Part shown: positions 24,259 through 36,200 of the stretch, piece after piece
Layout of the letters: each line of letters starts with the position of its first letter
Position numbering within the stretch: the stretch's first letter is position 1
Source: Coprinellus micaceus
Lineage: Eukaryota; Basidiomycota; Agaricomycetes; Agaricales; Psathyrellaceae
Length of the DNA: 64,000 bases
Assembly: GCA_951394405.1 (NCBI GenBank)
Contig: OX596336.1
Span: 2,976,001-3,040,000 of the forward strand
Direction: 5' to 3'
Notes under the pieces: model-generated
Seen by the model: the letters and a program-made list of their open reading frames with translations, nothing else
What the model was told of the DNA's origin: nothing
Databases searched by the model: none
Position numbers and translations under genes: made by a program

Positions 24259-27200
24259 ATGGATTATCTGAGGACGCTAGGCTCTGCTGCTGTTTCTACT
24301 CTTGTAGCCAAATCGGGACTCAATTTACCCTTTTCTTTGGGAAGCAAAGTTTCAACCCACAACGCTATCTACACTCTTTACGAGGGGACGAAACGAGTGA
24401 GCCATACGTCCTGTTCCTCAGATGAACCGCCGCCCATATTTTGCGCAGGATGATGGAACGCCCGTTTCTATCTTCGAATTCGACTTCACCGACGCTACGA
24501 AACGGAGTATAAAGCCGCTCGCGTTGAATGCTCTGAGGAGGCTACGGACAACCAGGCATCCCGATGTCCTGAAGTTCATGGACGCTGTAGAGTCGGACTC
24601 GAATCTGTATATCATGACAGAGCGAGTTCGGCCCTTACCGTCAGTACTTCCTTCATGGTCATCCAAGACCGAACAGGAGCGAGAGGATTGGCTTCTCTGG
24701 GGATTGCATAGAATCTCGGTTTGTCGCTACCTTTTTCTGCCGAGGCCACCGACCTACTGACTTCGCTGAAGATAGCGCTCACATTCATCAACGATTCCTG
24801 CACATCCACCCATGGAAATCTTAACGCCAACGCTGTCTTTATCTCTCCATCGGGTGAATGGAAACTTGGGGGGTTCGAATTGTTCAGTAACCCTAAGGAT
24901 GAGGGCGCCGTACTCTATGTGAGCACACATCCTTCAACTTTTAGAAACATGTTTGACCAACGTCGTCGCCGAAGACAATGGGTGGACTGCTTCCTGGCTC
25001 CAATGTGTTGGCGCCACCAGAAGTTAAGAAAAACGGATGGTCCGTGCTGAAATCGTGAGCAACCTCCCCTTCCACTAGGCCCAGCGATTAACAATATCCT
25101 AGGAGCGATGTTGCAGCAGCCGACGCCTACGCGTTAGGTCTCCTTCTTCACTCTGTCTTTAATCCCAGCCACCCGCCACCTTCAACGGTAGAGCCCCCTC
25201 ACTTACCTCCTCCAGCATCTTCTCGAGGTGCTATCCCATCACCCATTTTTGCGTTGTTCAAGAAACTTCTTAATCCCAGCCCTTCGTCAAGGGCGACCTC
25301 AAAACACTTCTTGTATGTGGGGATGGCGGAATCTGGGTTCTTCGCCGGCAACAAACTTGTCAAAGTGTGCCTTGGGCTAGACAACTTTGCCATCTCTAAC
25401 GATGCTGAGAAGGCAACATTCTTGAGGTAGAGTTCAGTTTATATTATCGGGTCAGTCCCTTTCCATTGACGGCACCGTTACAGAACTCTGAACGACTCCG
25501 CCTCCTCATTTCCATCTGAGTTTGCTAGCAAGCGTATATTGCCGTCCCTAATTTCAGCTTTAGAATTCGGCGGTGCTTCCGCAGCCTCGATAGTGCCTTT
25601 GGTTCTTCGCTTTGGTGCGGACCTCTCAGCCGAGGAGTACAACGGAACTATCGCTGCGCCTCTGGTAAAGCTGTACGCGAGCCCCGACCGTGGAACTCGA
25701 ATGGCTCTTCTTGACCAACTACCTTCCTACATCGACAAATTGGACAAGAAGACCGTCTCCGACAAGATATTCCCATACCTGGTGTGTCCTTCCCCTTGTT
25801 GCTTGTATGAGGCAATAAGCTACATAATTCAGCAAACCGGATTCTCGGACACCGTGGCCGTTATTCGTGAGGCAACCGTGAGATCGATGGGCCATTTCGC
25901 ACCTAAGGTCGGTCGCCCGTTTACTCCTTCCCGTATTGCCCCTGATTCCGAGCCTATTCTAGCTGACCGATCGCTTGCTTAACAATGACCTCCTTCGCTT
26001 GCTTGCCAAAATGCAAATGGACCCTGAACCATCCATTCGGACAAACACTTGCATTTTGCTCGGCCGTCTGGGCCCCACCCTCGGCTACAACACCAAGCGG
26101 AAGGTCCTCGTTCCCGCCTTCACAAGAGCACTGAAGGACTCGTTCGTCCATGCTCGTGTTGCTGGACTTATGGCCTTCATGGCTACGATCGACTGTTTTG
26201 AAGTGGAAGAGCTCGCTACCAAGGTCATCCCAAACATGTCTCTTGCATTGGTTGATAAAGAAAAGTTCGTCGGCTTCAAATCAGTGGGGATACACGCATG
26301 AAATATCCACTAGGCTGGTCCGCGATCAAGGATTTAAAGCTTTGGAGCTTTTCGTCAAGAGGCTGGAAAGTCATGCTGCGACAATGGCGAGTCGTCATTC
26401 TTCCTCGATTTTTTCAAATTTAATGTTAGCATATGTAGCCCGAAAGCGTCGCGAAAGACGCATCGATGCCAGAAGTGAATGTAAACACCTCCTCCCCAGC
26501 CGATCTGGTGAACTCAGCTGCGGGTGCTGCTGGTACATTAGCTGGCTGGGCCATCTCCTCCTTGGGAAAGAAGGTAAGTAGGTCCTTCCGACTTGAGAAC
26601 ACAGCATCCTCATCTCAAATTTCAGCTAGCGGCATCTGATATGCAAACAACCATTGCACCAACCTCGTCTTCGAATGCGCCTGTCGCGATGGCCCCAGCC
26701 CTGAACGGGTCGTCCCTCTCTGCACCATCTTCAATAACTCGAGACCGACCTTCACTCTCCAAAGGCAAAGGGTTGCAGCTCGGATCTAAGCCGTCCAGTG
26801 CTATGGCTACTCCAGCATTGCCCGATGAGCTGGCTGATGAAATTGCGGCTACCGAAACTGCAAACGCATGGGGTACCGACGATCTCATAGACATACATAA
26901 CGATGATGACGATTGGAGCGCGTTTGAATCTGCTCCCATCAGCCCTCCCCCAATCACACCCAACGACGCGACGTTAAACGCGAGACTATCGTCACTACCA
27001 ACTTCTCGGACAGCAAGCAAGTCTGCACTTCCAAAATCACCGCTTCCCAAGTCGCCTCGCCCTGCCCTTTCAAAGACGCTCCCAGGGTCCTTCGATACAC
27101 CTCTCTCCACACCACGCTCCTCCCAGACTCCTGAACCGAGTTGGGCCGAGGATGACGAATGGGATAACCCCTCTAAAGGAAATGAGTCGTCGAAGAAGAC

Positions 27201-27376
27201 TGCGTCGCCCGCACCAGGTCTGTCGAAGGAAAAGAAGGCCGCCGAAATGGCCCGGCGGAAAGAGGAAAGGAGACAGGTGAGATTCACATATCGTTTGAGG
27301 TAACTATTCGTGAAGCTCACTATCGTAATGCTAGCGCATTGCGATGCTAAAGGAACAAAAGAAGGGAGGAAAGTAG
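24259..27376 (+). CDS. SCY1-like pseudokinase with HEAT repeats (SCYL1/Cex1 type)
   Basis: SCYL1/Cex1 proteins are catalytically inactive kinases. They act in COPI-dependent Golgi traffic and in tRNA export at nuclear pores. The N-terminal kinase-like domain shows VSIFEFDF, RTTRHPDVLKFMDAVESDS and LYIMTERVRPL. The catalytic-loop position reads HGNLNANAVFIS in place of HRDLKxxN, and the DFG position reads GGF, so catalysis is not expected. HEAT-type repeats follow (VVPLVLRFGADLSAEEYN, FPYLVCP and TVRSMGHFAPKV, MDPEPSIRTNTCILLGRLG). Then comes an acidic/Ser-rich linker with Trp-Asp motifs (WGTDDLIDIHNDDDDWSAF). The C-terminus is a charged helix ending RIAMLKEQKKGGK, with the last exon joined through a TAG acceptor near 27335. 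The start ATG is in a CCGCC context. Confidence 0.9.
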
Positions 27377-27839
27377 TTTAGCCTTGGGGTGCTTGTGAAG
27401 CAGAGGCATCCAGTAGCATCTTGAAATGATTCTATTAGTCTTAAACTGACCTCAAGAGTGTCTTTAGTGCCATCTTCTTCCGTCAACCCTCTGAGCCGAG
27501 GTGCAGGTGTTTGAAGAGATACCATACAATGAACTTCGATGATAACGCGTCTACCACGTTCACCGGAAATTTCTCCCCTGCCCCGGGGCTCTGGCAGTGG
27601 CAGGGGGAGGAGTCCGCCAGGCTTCAGCATGGTGCACACGGCGTGATGGCAGCATGGTGCCAACATAACATCAAGCCTCAACTCACACGCCCCTCTCCCT
27701 TCAAACAATTGACAACGGCTATTTCGGTTCTTGACTTGCCTCTCTTCTGTCTTTCTTCGACCCCATATACCCTTGAAGTCGGCCGGCTGTGAAGAGGAAC
27801 AGTGGCAAAAGCCTGCTGTCTCCTAACTGACGATTCACC

Positions 27840-30800
27840 ATGTCGGCGATCGACCCTCAGAAAGCGTCACAACAGAACTCTACGACAGCTTTTATCACGT
27901 CCCTGGCAGTAAATGCATCGCTGCTCGGCCTTGAAGTTGGCCTCTTCGTCTTACTCAAGTCAAAGTTATGGAGGATATACACGCCGCGCACTTATTTGCC
28001 ACCTCCCGAGTACGCCCCATCCTTGCGCAGCTCCTCTCGCTCCTCACTGACGCATCTGACTTCGAAAGCAAACGTGCGGAGAAGTTGCCTGGAGGGCCTT
28101 GGAGGTGGATACCTGCTGTTTTGACAACACCGCTGGAAGACATTGTGTGTTCATATGCTATTGTCTTCCAAACTTACCACTCAACCCTCTCGACAGATTC
28201 ATAAGAATGGTCTCGACGCGTGCGTTATTTACTCCTGTTACGCCCATATTCCGCCCTAACGTCCTTTCTAGATACATGTACCTCCGGTTCATCAAGCTAC
28301 TGTGCACGATATTTCTTACGTTCACGATCACGACTTTTCTTATAGTCGTTCCTGTTGATGCAGCTGGTATTGACAGTGGGCTAAAGGGACTGGAGAAGAT
28401 ATCCTGGTCCAAGTATGTTCCGTTCATTTGGGTTCTTTCACCATTTCTGACGCGCTGCCGTAAATATAGTATCGTGGATCGTCGGGATCAGCACAGATTC
28501 TCGGCCCATATTATTGTGGTGTATGCTTTAACAGGTCGGTCATTCCCCATCGACCCCCGTGCCCCACGTTCGCTATGTGATGAACTGATGATATAGTTAT
28601 CTAGCTTTCGTGCTATGGATGATATACCGCGAGATGAACAGCTTCATCAAGCTCCGACAACAATTTCTGCTCAGCAAATCGCATACTAAACTTCCCCAGT
28701 CGCGTACCGTTCTTATCACCGCAATTCCGGACGAACTCTCGACAGAGCACGACCTCCGTACATTCGCCAGTTTCGTGCCGGGAGGGGTGGATAAAGTGTG
28801 GATGTATCGGAGTACAGCCGGATTGAATGAGCTATTCGAAAGGCGGCAAGAGGCTTGCGAAAAGCTGGAAGATGCAATTTCGCACTTACTGGCACAGGCG
28901 ACCAAGGCGTGGCGAAAGAAGATGAAGTTGCACAAGAAAATGCAGCATAGGAAACGACGGGACGTTGAGATACCTCAAGAATGCGAGATCGAGCAGCCCA
29001 TACCGAGTCTGGATCTCTTGAACGAGCTCGTTCCTCTCAACCGACGGCCAAGGCACCGAATTGGCGCCCTGGGATGTGTCGGAGATAAGGTTGACAGTTA
29101 CGACTGGTGCAAGGTTGGAGTCCGGTTGGCCTGGCCTCCGTGTATAAGTGCTGATATGTCTCTCCTTGGATCGCAGAAAGAAATCGCAGAGACCAACGAA
29201 GCAATCAAAGCTAAGCGGAGTGAGCAAATCGAGGGCAAGTTCCTCGGCAGTGCTTTCATCCGTTGCAATCTGCAAATGGGTGCCCATATCCTCTCGCAAT
29301 GCCTCAGCTACCACGAGGTAACGACACTTTAACTTGTTCCTCTTGTATACGCTCAAATGCTTGTCCAGCCCATGAGAATGTACGACAAATGGATGGAAGC
29401 TCACCCTAAAGACATAGTTTGGAACAACCTGGACGACGGCGCCTTTGAAATGAAATCCCGGTATCTGCTCTCTTGGGCTGCCACCTTCGGGCTCATCATC
29501 GCCTGGAGTTTTCCCGTCGCATTTATCGGAACCCTCAGCAACTTATCTGAGCTTTGCACAAATATCAAGTGGCTGGCCTGGGTGTGCAAAGCTCCTGAGA
29601 TCGCTCGCGGCATGATAGAGGGCGTTCTTCCTCCGGTCCTACTGGCTGTACTTTTCGCTATCCTCCCACTAATTCTGAAAGGTCAGTGTCATTCGTCGCG
29701 CATATGGATAGTTCTTTACAACTGAACGGCTGATCACAGCCCTGGCATGGTACGAGTGCATACCACGGTACTCTTTGATGTCCGTCAGCGTCTATCGCCG
29801 ATTCTACTTCTTCCTCCTCGTGTAGGTACCCTCTGGTTGGTCTTGGTACCTTTCGCTAATTCAACGCCTCCAGGCATGGTTTCCTCATCGTGACCATCAG
29901 TTCGGGTCTTACGAATGGTGTGTGTCTCCTGCGGTCCTAATCAGTGTCCACATTGACGCCATCTCGACTCCCTAGCCATCGGAGAGGTATGTCGCGCCAC
30001 CCATTGCGATTCCAAGTGGGAGCTCGAATCTGACATGCGCAAATACCGTTAGATCATCAAGGAGCCGACGAAGACAGTACAGAGTCTCGCGTCGAAACTT
30101 CCAGGCGCTTCGGTCTTCTTTTTGACTTACATGAGTATGCCATCCCATTGTATGGAAATCCGGATATTCGAACTCACTCGTCTTAGTCACTCAGGGATTA
30201 GCCGGTGCGGGTAGCGCTCTCGTCCAGCTGGTACCATTGGTCCTTCATTACGTCAAGAAGTGGTTCCTCGGCCGTACTCCTCGTCAAGCATATGGCGTTA
30301 CCTTTATGATGCCTGCGGTGAGGCTCTGCATTTTTTTTAAGCAACCCTGGTTGTTGAGTGTCTTTCAGGCAGATTTCGGTGTCCTCCTCCCGCGCCTTTC
30401 CTTGCTTGCCACTATCACGTTTGCCTATAGCGTGCTTTCGCCACTAATCAACGTCCTCGCTTTCGGAAGTACGTGCAGACTGTCCTCTCGGCCAGGACTA
30501 AAGGCTAAGTGAAATCCAGGTTTCGGGTTGTTTTTCCTTGCGTGGAAGTTCCGTATGTGTCCCCCCCCCCACTCTTCGCCGACCATTTCTAAACTTTCAC
30601 TTGCAGTCCTAGTTCAGGTATTTGATCAGCCCGACGAAGCGGAGACTGGGGGAATGTACTTCCCCATGGCGGTTGGTAATCTCTGTGCGTGATTTTATAT
30701 GTAACGGCGCAATCATTTTAACCTACTGACCCCCTAGTCGTCGGTTTGTATATCGAACACCTATGTCTGGCCTGTCTCTTCTTCCTCCGCAGTTCCGACG

Positions 30801-31720
30801 AAGGTGCTGGGGCAATCGTGAAGGGCGGCTTCATGCTCGCCCTCCTGGCTATCACTGCATGCGTCCATGTATTCATGGTACATGCCTTCAGTCGTACGTT
30901 CCACTTCCAACGCGATACAAATCACACTTGACGAGCACTTCATTTGCATTAGCACTTTATCATTACCTTCCAATGTCCCTCGCAACTAAGAAGATGGCCA
31001 AGAAATTCGAGAGGGAGAAGAAGCGGAAGGAGGGTCTCGACACCAAGGAACTGGAGGACGACGAAATCGATCTTTTCAGTCGCCACAGTAAGTCTCATGG
31101 GATCGTTATTAAGCACCAGAATTCTAAGTTTCGTTTTAGGGATTCAAAGCGTACGCCGTCGGATCCAGAAGAAACTGAAAATCAAGCGCCAGCCGGTTGA
31201 CCTCGATCCCGACAAGATGGAAAGGAGGGATGCTGCGGGCGACGAGATAGTGAAGGGACGGCCCTTGTCTGATTCGACGGTTGTTTCCGTTTCGGGCCCT
31301 AGCAATATGTTTTCCAAAGGGAACGGTCATGAGTCCATCCCTCTCCCCGAGATCAAGCGACAAGACACCAGGGATTCGACACGGTCAAAGGCTTCGAATA
31401 AATCGAAGGCCTCGTCGAAGAGGCCCAGAATCAGTTTCGACGAGGCCGCCCCGCGCGTCAGCAAAGCAGACGACACTGACAGCGACGATGAGGAGGAGGA
31501 AGACGACGCTCATGCTTTCGACCATCCGTCAACATACCAGGATCAGTCGTGGATATGGATACCCAAGGATATACTAGGCTTAAGCGAGATCCTGGCCCAA
31601 GACCTTCGCGATGACGGGGTAGATGCCAGTGATATCGGTGCTTTCATGGACGAGAAGGGGGTTGTCGAGGTCAGGCGGAATCCACCTGACGAAGAATGGA
31701 CGGGAGGGCATGATATTTAA
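27840..31720 (+). CDS. CSC1/OSCA/TMEM63-type calcium-permeable channel, many exons
   Basis: This family (RSN1_7TM/DUF221) forms osmosensitive or mechanosensitive cation channels. The order of segments fits. An N-terminal TM (FITSLAVNASLLGLEVGLFVL) is followed by the conserved PGGPWRWIPAVLTTPLEDIV. TM pairs include RFIKLLCTIFLTFTITTFLI. Next is the cytosolic RNA-binding-like domain (RTVLITAIPDELSTEHDLR; VDSYDWCKKEI), then GSAFIRCN and AHPKDIVWNNL. The 7TM block includes ILPLILKALAWYE, FGVLLPRLSLLATITFAYSV and GGMYFPMAVGNLFVGLYIEHLCLACLFFL (split by introns). An unusually charged cytosolic tail of ~220 residues follows (KKFEREKKRKEG, DTDSDDEEEEDDAH) and ends EEWTGGHDI. The start is CACCATGTCGGCG. 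The 3' end is convergent with DAD2, 144 bases apart. Confidence 0.93.
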
Positions 31721-31864
31721 CAAGCTTGGCTCTGGAGAGGGCTGAGTAGTTGACTTTCAACATCACATTCGTTACCTTATGATACAGACAATCTTTATAT
31801 ACCCATTACATTAGCGTTGGTATTCTGAGGAGCCGAACATTTCGCTGGAGAATGGTCATACGCT

Positions 31865-32334
31865 CTATTGCTCGGATTCGGCTGCCTTGTCTTCCAACTC
31901 GTCTATCGGTATCCGGACGAGCCTCTCTCCCCCTATTGTCGCGTCAGCGGTGACATCGTCGCCTTCAAATTGCTGTCGGGATGCCACTGGGAGCGGTATG
32001 AGCAGAGAAGTACGGACACCAACCACGGGAGCTCACAAAACTGGTTGAGGATCTCAAACATGCGGGGCCATTGCTGCAGCACCTGCCCATGGACTATGGG
32101 TGTGTTCAGCAAGGAATCTTGAAGCTATGGGACGTCACACACACCTCGTCCAGCATCTGCCATTACTTCGCAGTCTTCTGCAAGGGCAGAGATCCTCTCA
32201 AGATATTGGGCACTGGCGCGCTCTAACGCGGAAACCGCGTCGAACTCCTTCTTTTTCTCGACGAGCTTGGCGGCCGCTGCCGCAGACGGTGCATGGGAGA
32301 CGCGACTGGCGGCAACGGAGGGCCTCAAGCTCAT
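31865..32334 (-). CDS. DAD2: DASH complex subunit DAD2, 114 aa
   Basis: DAD2 is a small helical subunit of the DASH/Dam1 ring, which couples kinetochores to spindle microtubules in fungi. The minus-strand exons are 32334..32145, 32093..32037 and 31962..31865, in phase, giving 114 residues. That size is typical of the family. The core reads KLVEKKKEFDAVSALERAS, QYLERISALAEDCEVMADAG and, after the first intron, VHGQVLQQWPRMFEILNQF. The C-terminus is acidic (RLVRIPIDELEDKAAESEQ). The last acceptor is AAG, less typical than CAG/TAG, but it gives the only continuous frame. An ACGCGT box lies 17 bases upstream of the ATG. Confidence 0.92.
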
Positions 32335-33259
32335 GGTGGTCGCTTGACAAACGCGTTGGGTAAGCGAACTCGCCCAGGATTACGAGTCTTTACGTAAGGA
32401 AAGCTCGTTCTCACTGAGCTCGCTCTGCAATTAATTCGCGCCCGATGTCCATTAGGAAGGAGTCTCGAAGGGCCTCTACTAAAATTGGCTCTGATTTGAT
32501 GATAATCCAACAGCGCATCAATCGCGCATCAAATACCCTTTCAGAGACGAAGCCCCTATTAGAGCACAGGCCGAGCGCGAGCGCGCCGTAGGCGTGCGCC
32601 AGCGAGTGCTAACAAAGGTATTTCATGGATTACAACCCTAAGGGAAGCATTCTCAGAAACGTAGTGCTCTGAGCGATACAAATATAATTCAGGATCACAT
32701 CTTGCCAGCAGAAGTACTCCACATGCGTACGATGCGAGCAAAGGGGTAAGCGGTCGGACAAGAAAATCGGATACCAAGTGTCATCCGTTAATGCAGGAAG
32801 GGCCAACTTCCTGGTCTAAATGGTAAACCTACAATCCTGTACGGCAAGGCTGGAACTTGGCCTTAATTCGGTGAGAACTTTGCACTGGAATTTCTTGTGA
32901 GAGCGGAGCACGCCAAGGGCGTGCGACGCCGAGCAAAGGGGCGGGTGGGGGGAAATAAATATTTAACTGGCGATTCAATGAGTTTCATTCGTATATCCCA
33001 TACTGCCGGCAATACCGTCTTTATGCATTATGAGTCCACAAGTAACTTTTATGTCGAAGCATTGATAGTCTGAGTTAGTCGGACATTATTTGAGCTCGAA
33101 AGCCCTGTAAAGACTCGTACCGCCGTGCCTAAGGCATCGGCCTCTGCACCAAGTCTTCATCACCGTGATCGCCGCCGGCCCGCCGGGTAACGATGCGGGC
33201 TCAACTGCTCCTTGCACTGCTCCGTGCTGCTCGACGGATGCATATACCAAAGGTTTGCG
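32335..33259. other. Intergenic region between DAD2 and MED12 starts
   Basis: About 920 bases lie between divergent genes. GC-rich inverted words occur, for example GCACGCC-AAG-GGCGTGC near 32908, and related GAGCGCG/GGCGTGCGC words lie near 32566-32605. No gene or RNA is supported. An upstream non-coding or short coding exon of MED12 could be here. Confidence 0.45.
32351..32356. promoter_or_regulatory. ACGCGT (MluI cell-cycle box) upstream of DAD2
   Basis: A perfect ACGCGT starts 17 bases upstream of the DAD2 ATG. It may lie in the 5' untranslated region. See the separate observation on three such boxes. Confidence 0.45.
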
Positions 33260-36200
33260 ATGCCAGACAAGAAAGATGACAAGAAGCAGGTTCCAGCACT
33301 TCCTGTGTACGAGTCGCAGCCGCCGGCATGGCTGCCTCCAATCCACGCCTCAGGGGACTTGGGTATGAGGGGCGAGTTCAAGGATCTTCTGTCGGAGACT
33401 AACGTCGAGTGGTAGGATACCCTGGATTTCACCCCTCTCGACCTGGCCAGGATGAAGACAAGATGTCTGCTGCGAACGTCAAGAACGGCTATGCTCTTCC
33501 CCTGGCGGTTGATGTGCGTGCACAATGGTGGTTAATGGCTTTGGCTTGTCTGACAGCGTTCGCAGGTCGAGACTTACACCGCGAACGGGTTTCTCAACGA
33601 CAAACTGAGGGATGGAGATGCTTTGTACAAGTTTGAGGAGTTGATGAATGAAGTGTTCCAGAGGAAGACAGTACAGCTTCCCCCAATACCGTACGCCCTC
33701 CATTTTCTGCATCGTATAGAAGCTGACCTCTATGTGAATAGCATGTCTTCATTTCGGATACCCCCACGAGTGACGCTGAACGACGTAAAACGACAATCCT
33801 GGTTTTCCGATCTCGCCAACCCGGATGTGCCTCTCAACAAAATTGCGAAGAGTGTTCCGCACGGCGCGAAGGGACACGACCTACTGGATCAACTTCACGA
33901 TAACAGCGTCGCAGTCAGCCGAGCTGTCTGGGTCCTTCGGATGCACGGGGCGAACGAGACGGCTGGTATCAGAAACAAGCCGACATACGACCCGACGCAA
34001 TACAGCGTGGAATGGGCGAATGTCTTCACAGGCTACCTCAAGAAGCAGCTGGATGTCATCATGCTTCCCATTGCCCCGAGACCCGGGCTGACCTACAAGC
34101 ATACGTTCAAAGGGGTACTCTCCGACGTCGAGTCCAGGGAGCGTTGGGTATCCCGGTTCTCGTATTGTCTGAAGCTCCTCCGCGCTTTCTACCATGAGGG
34201 AATGGTCGACACCCGTGTCTTTCTCGTGTGGATGGCACAGCAAATGAGGACGTGCAACCTCGCACAAGCTGGCTTCCTCACACGTCTGGTAGATGAATAT
34301 CTGGATGACGTGCTGAAGTGCCTGCCTCTCGCTAAGCCACTTGTTGAGGCTTGCCTGAGCAAACTCTCCGAGATTTCAGCCACATCGGACCCCGACACCC
34401 TCGTAAACACGCAAGTGCTCCTCAAGACGATCCTCCAGCGCATATTCCTCGCGATTCCGGATGCATACGTCAGCCCTCGCCTATGGGCACAGCACTCTGC
34501 CCTGTTGGAGAGTGCGCTAACTCATGACCTGATCCAGCGAGGATCCAGCAACGATCGCCACCTCAACCAGAATTTACGCGAGCTCCGGGAAACGACGATG
34601 CGTACTCTCTCGAATGTGAAGCGGAGGAATGAAGCACTTTCGTTCCGCGAACCTCCCGCAAGAGTTTCTGCCAAGCTTAGTGCAGCAGTCTCAAACGTCA
34701 AGGTAACGCAATTAAGCATCCTGCCTTCAATCACCTTACTGAAGGGCCCAAGCTCCTCAACTCTATTTCCAGCGATACTGACATATCGTCGGTGAGCTTG
34801 TTTGAGCAGGACGACAGGGACCCGATGTCCTTCTCTGAGAAGCTCGACATGCTCCTCACATGGAGCGTCACCCCACTTCAGTACGGAGACCACCGACCAC
34901 TTGCTGCTGTGACGCTGGTGCAGAATTGGCGCAACAAAGCTTGCGAGAGGGCGAACAGGCGTGGGCAGCATGATCCGCACGAGTACCTTCAGGATCAACT
35001 GTTCGATTGGTTGGACAACTCGGAAGTTGCAGGGGAAAGAGGGAACATCCGATCTGTTGCTCTCCTCTACGGGAAGCTGGTGAAATACGACCTGTTCTCG
35101 TACCCCAACTATATACAGAGGCTCATCGCTCGTGGAGAAGCTGGTCTGGCATGCGGAGAGGTGAGAAAGTTGTCGCTTATGTTGGATGTGCACTAAAACC
35201 TCTTCCAGAAGCCACTATCCCGACACCATCATTTCTTAAGATGGGTGCCCTTGTTCAACGCCACACCTTCCCTAATGTATCAGAGAAAGGTGACACTACA
35301 CGGCGTACGCGCCCGAGAGACGCCAGAGGACATCGTCGAGAAGGAGATTAGGAAAGAGCTGCGCTCTGTCCTGCCGTATTTGTTCAGCGGTGAGCAGGGT
35401 TGCCAACGTGCTGCACTCTGAACTAACTCGAACCCGTTAGGATCATCTGAAAAGAAGACATGGTCATCAACCTCCGACTTATTAAGCGAATGCAAATCCT
35501 TTGTATCGGCTACTCGCTACGAACAGGTGAGAACCTTTCGACAATGGCTCTTACCCGCTTTCGAGGGCGGTGTTGCTAAGTGAGTTCAAAACGGCCATAC
35601 TACACTGGATTCTGACGGGCAAAACAGAGCGAAGACGGATGCACAGCGAATTGGCGTCGTGAAAGCATACAGAGTGACAGTCGAGTTGATGGACTATGCG
35701 AAATGCTTCAGTTCTATTCTCGAGGTCCGCCACAGCACATTCTCCTCGCGGCCACGCTAACCTCAAACCGTAGCTAACCCTATGCCTGCTGCGCCACGCC
35801 CAAGATCCCGACTCTATGACATGCGTAGTGGATGTCTTACATCATTATGCGGCGATCTGGCCGTGCATGAGCGCCATACCATCCATAGTCCAAGCCCTGC
35901 ACGACGCATATCAGACATGGAAAGCCCGTGGCTTACAATCTCGCCCTTTGCTCGGGCTTCTCATGGAATCCGACAATGGGCGCCATTTGGCGGATGCATA
36001 CCGGAATCAAATCGTGTCCGATATTACTGCGTTCAGGACGGTGAGCACCCCTCATTGGTCAGAAGTAAGAACCGCACGGCGATCCCCTTCTTTCTTGAAT
36101 TACAGGCCCTGCAACCTGTCGGCGAACACACGGACACTGTTCCAGAATACCTCCCCGAGATCCATCATCTCTGCTCAGCGACGGATCAGAATGCTGCAAG

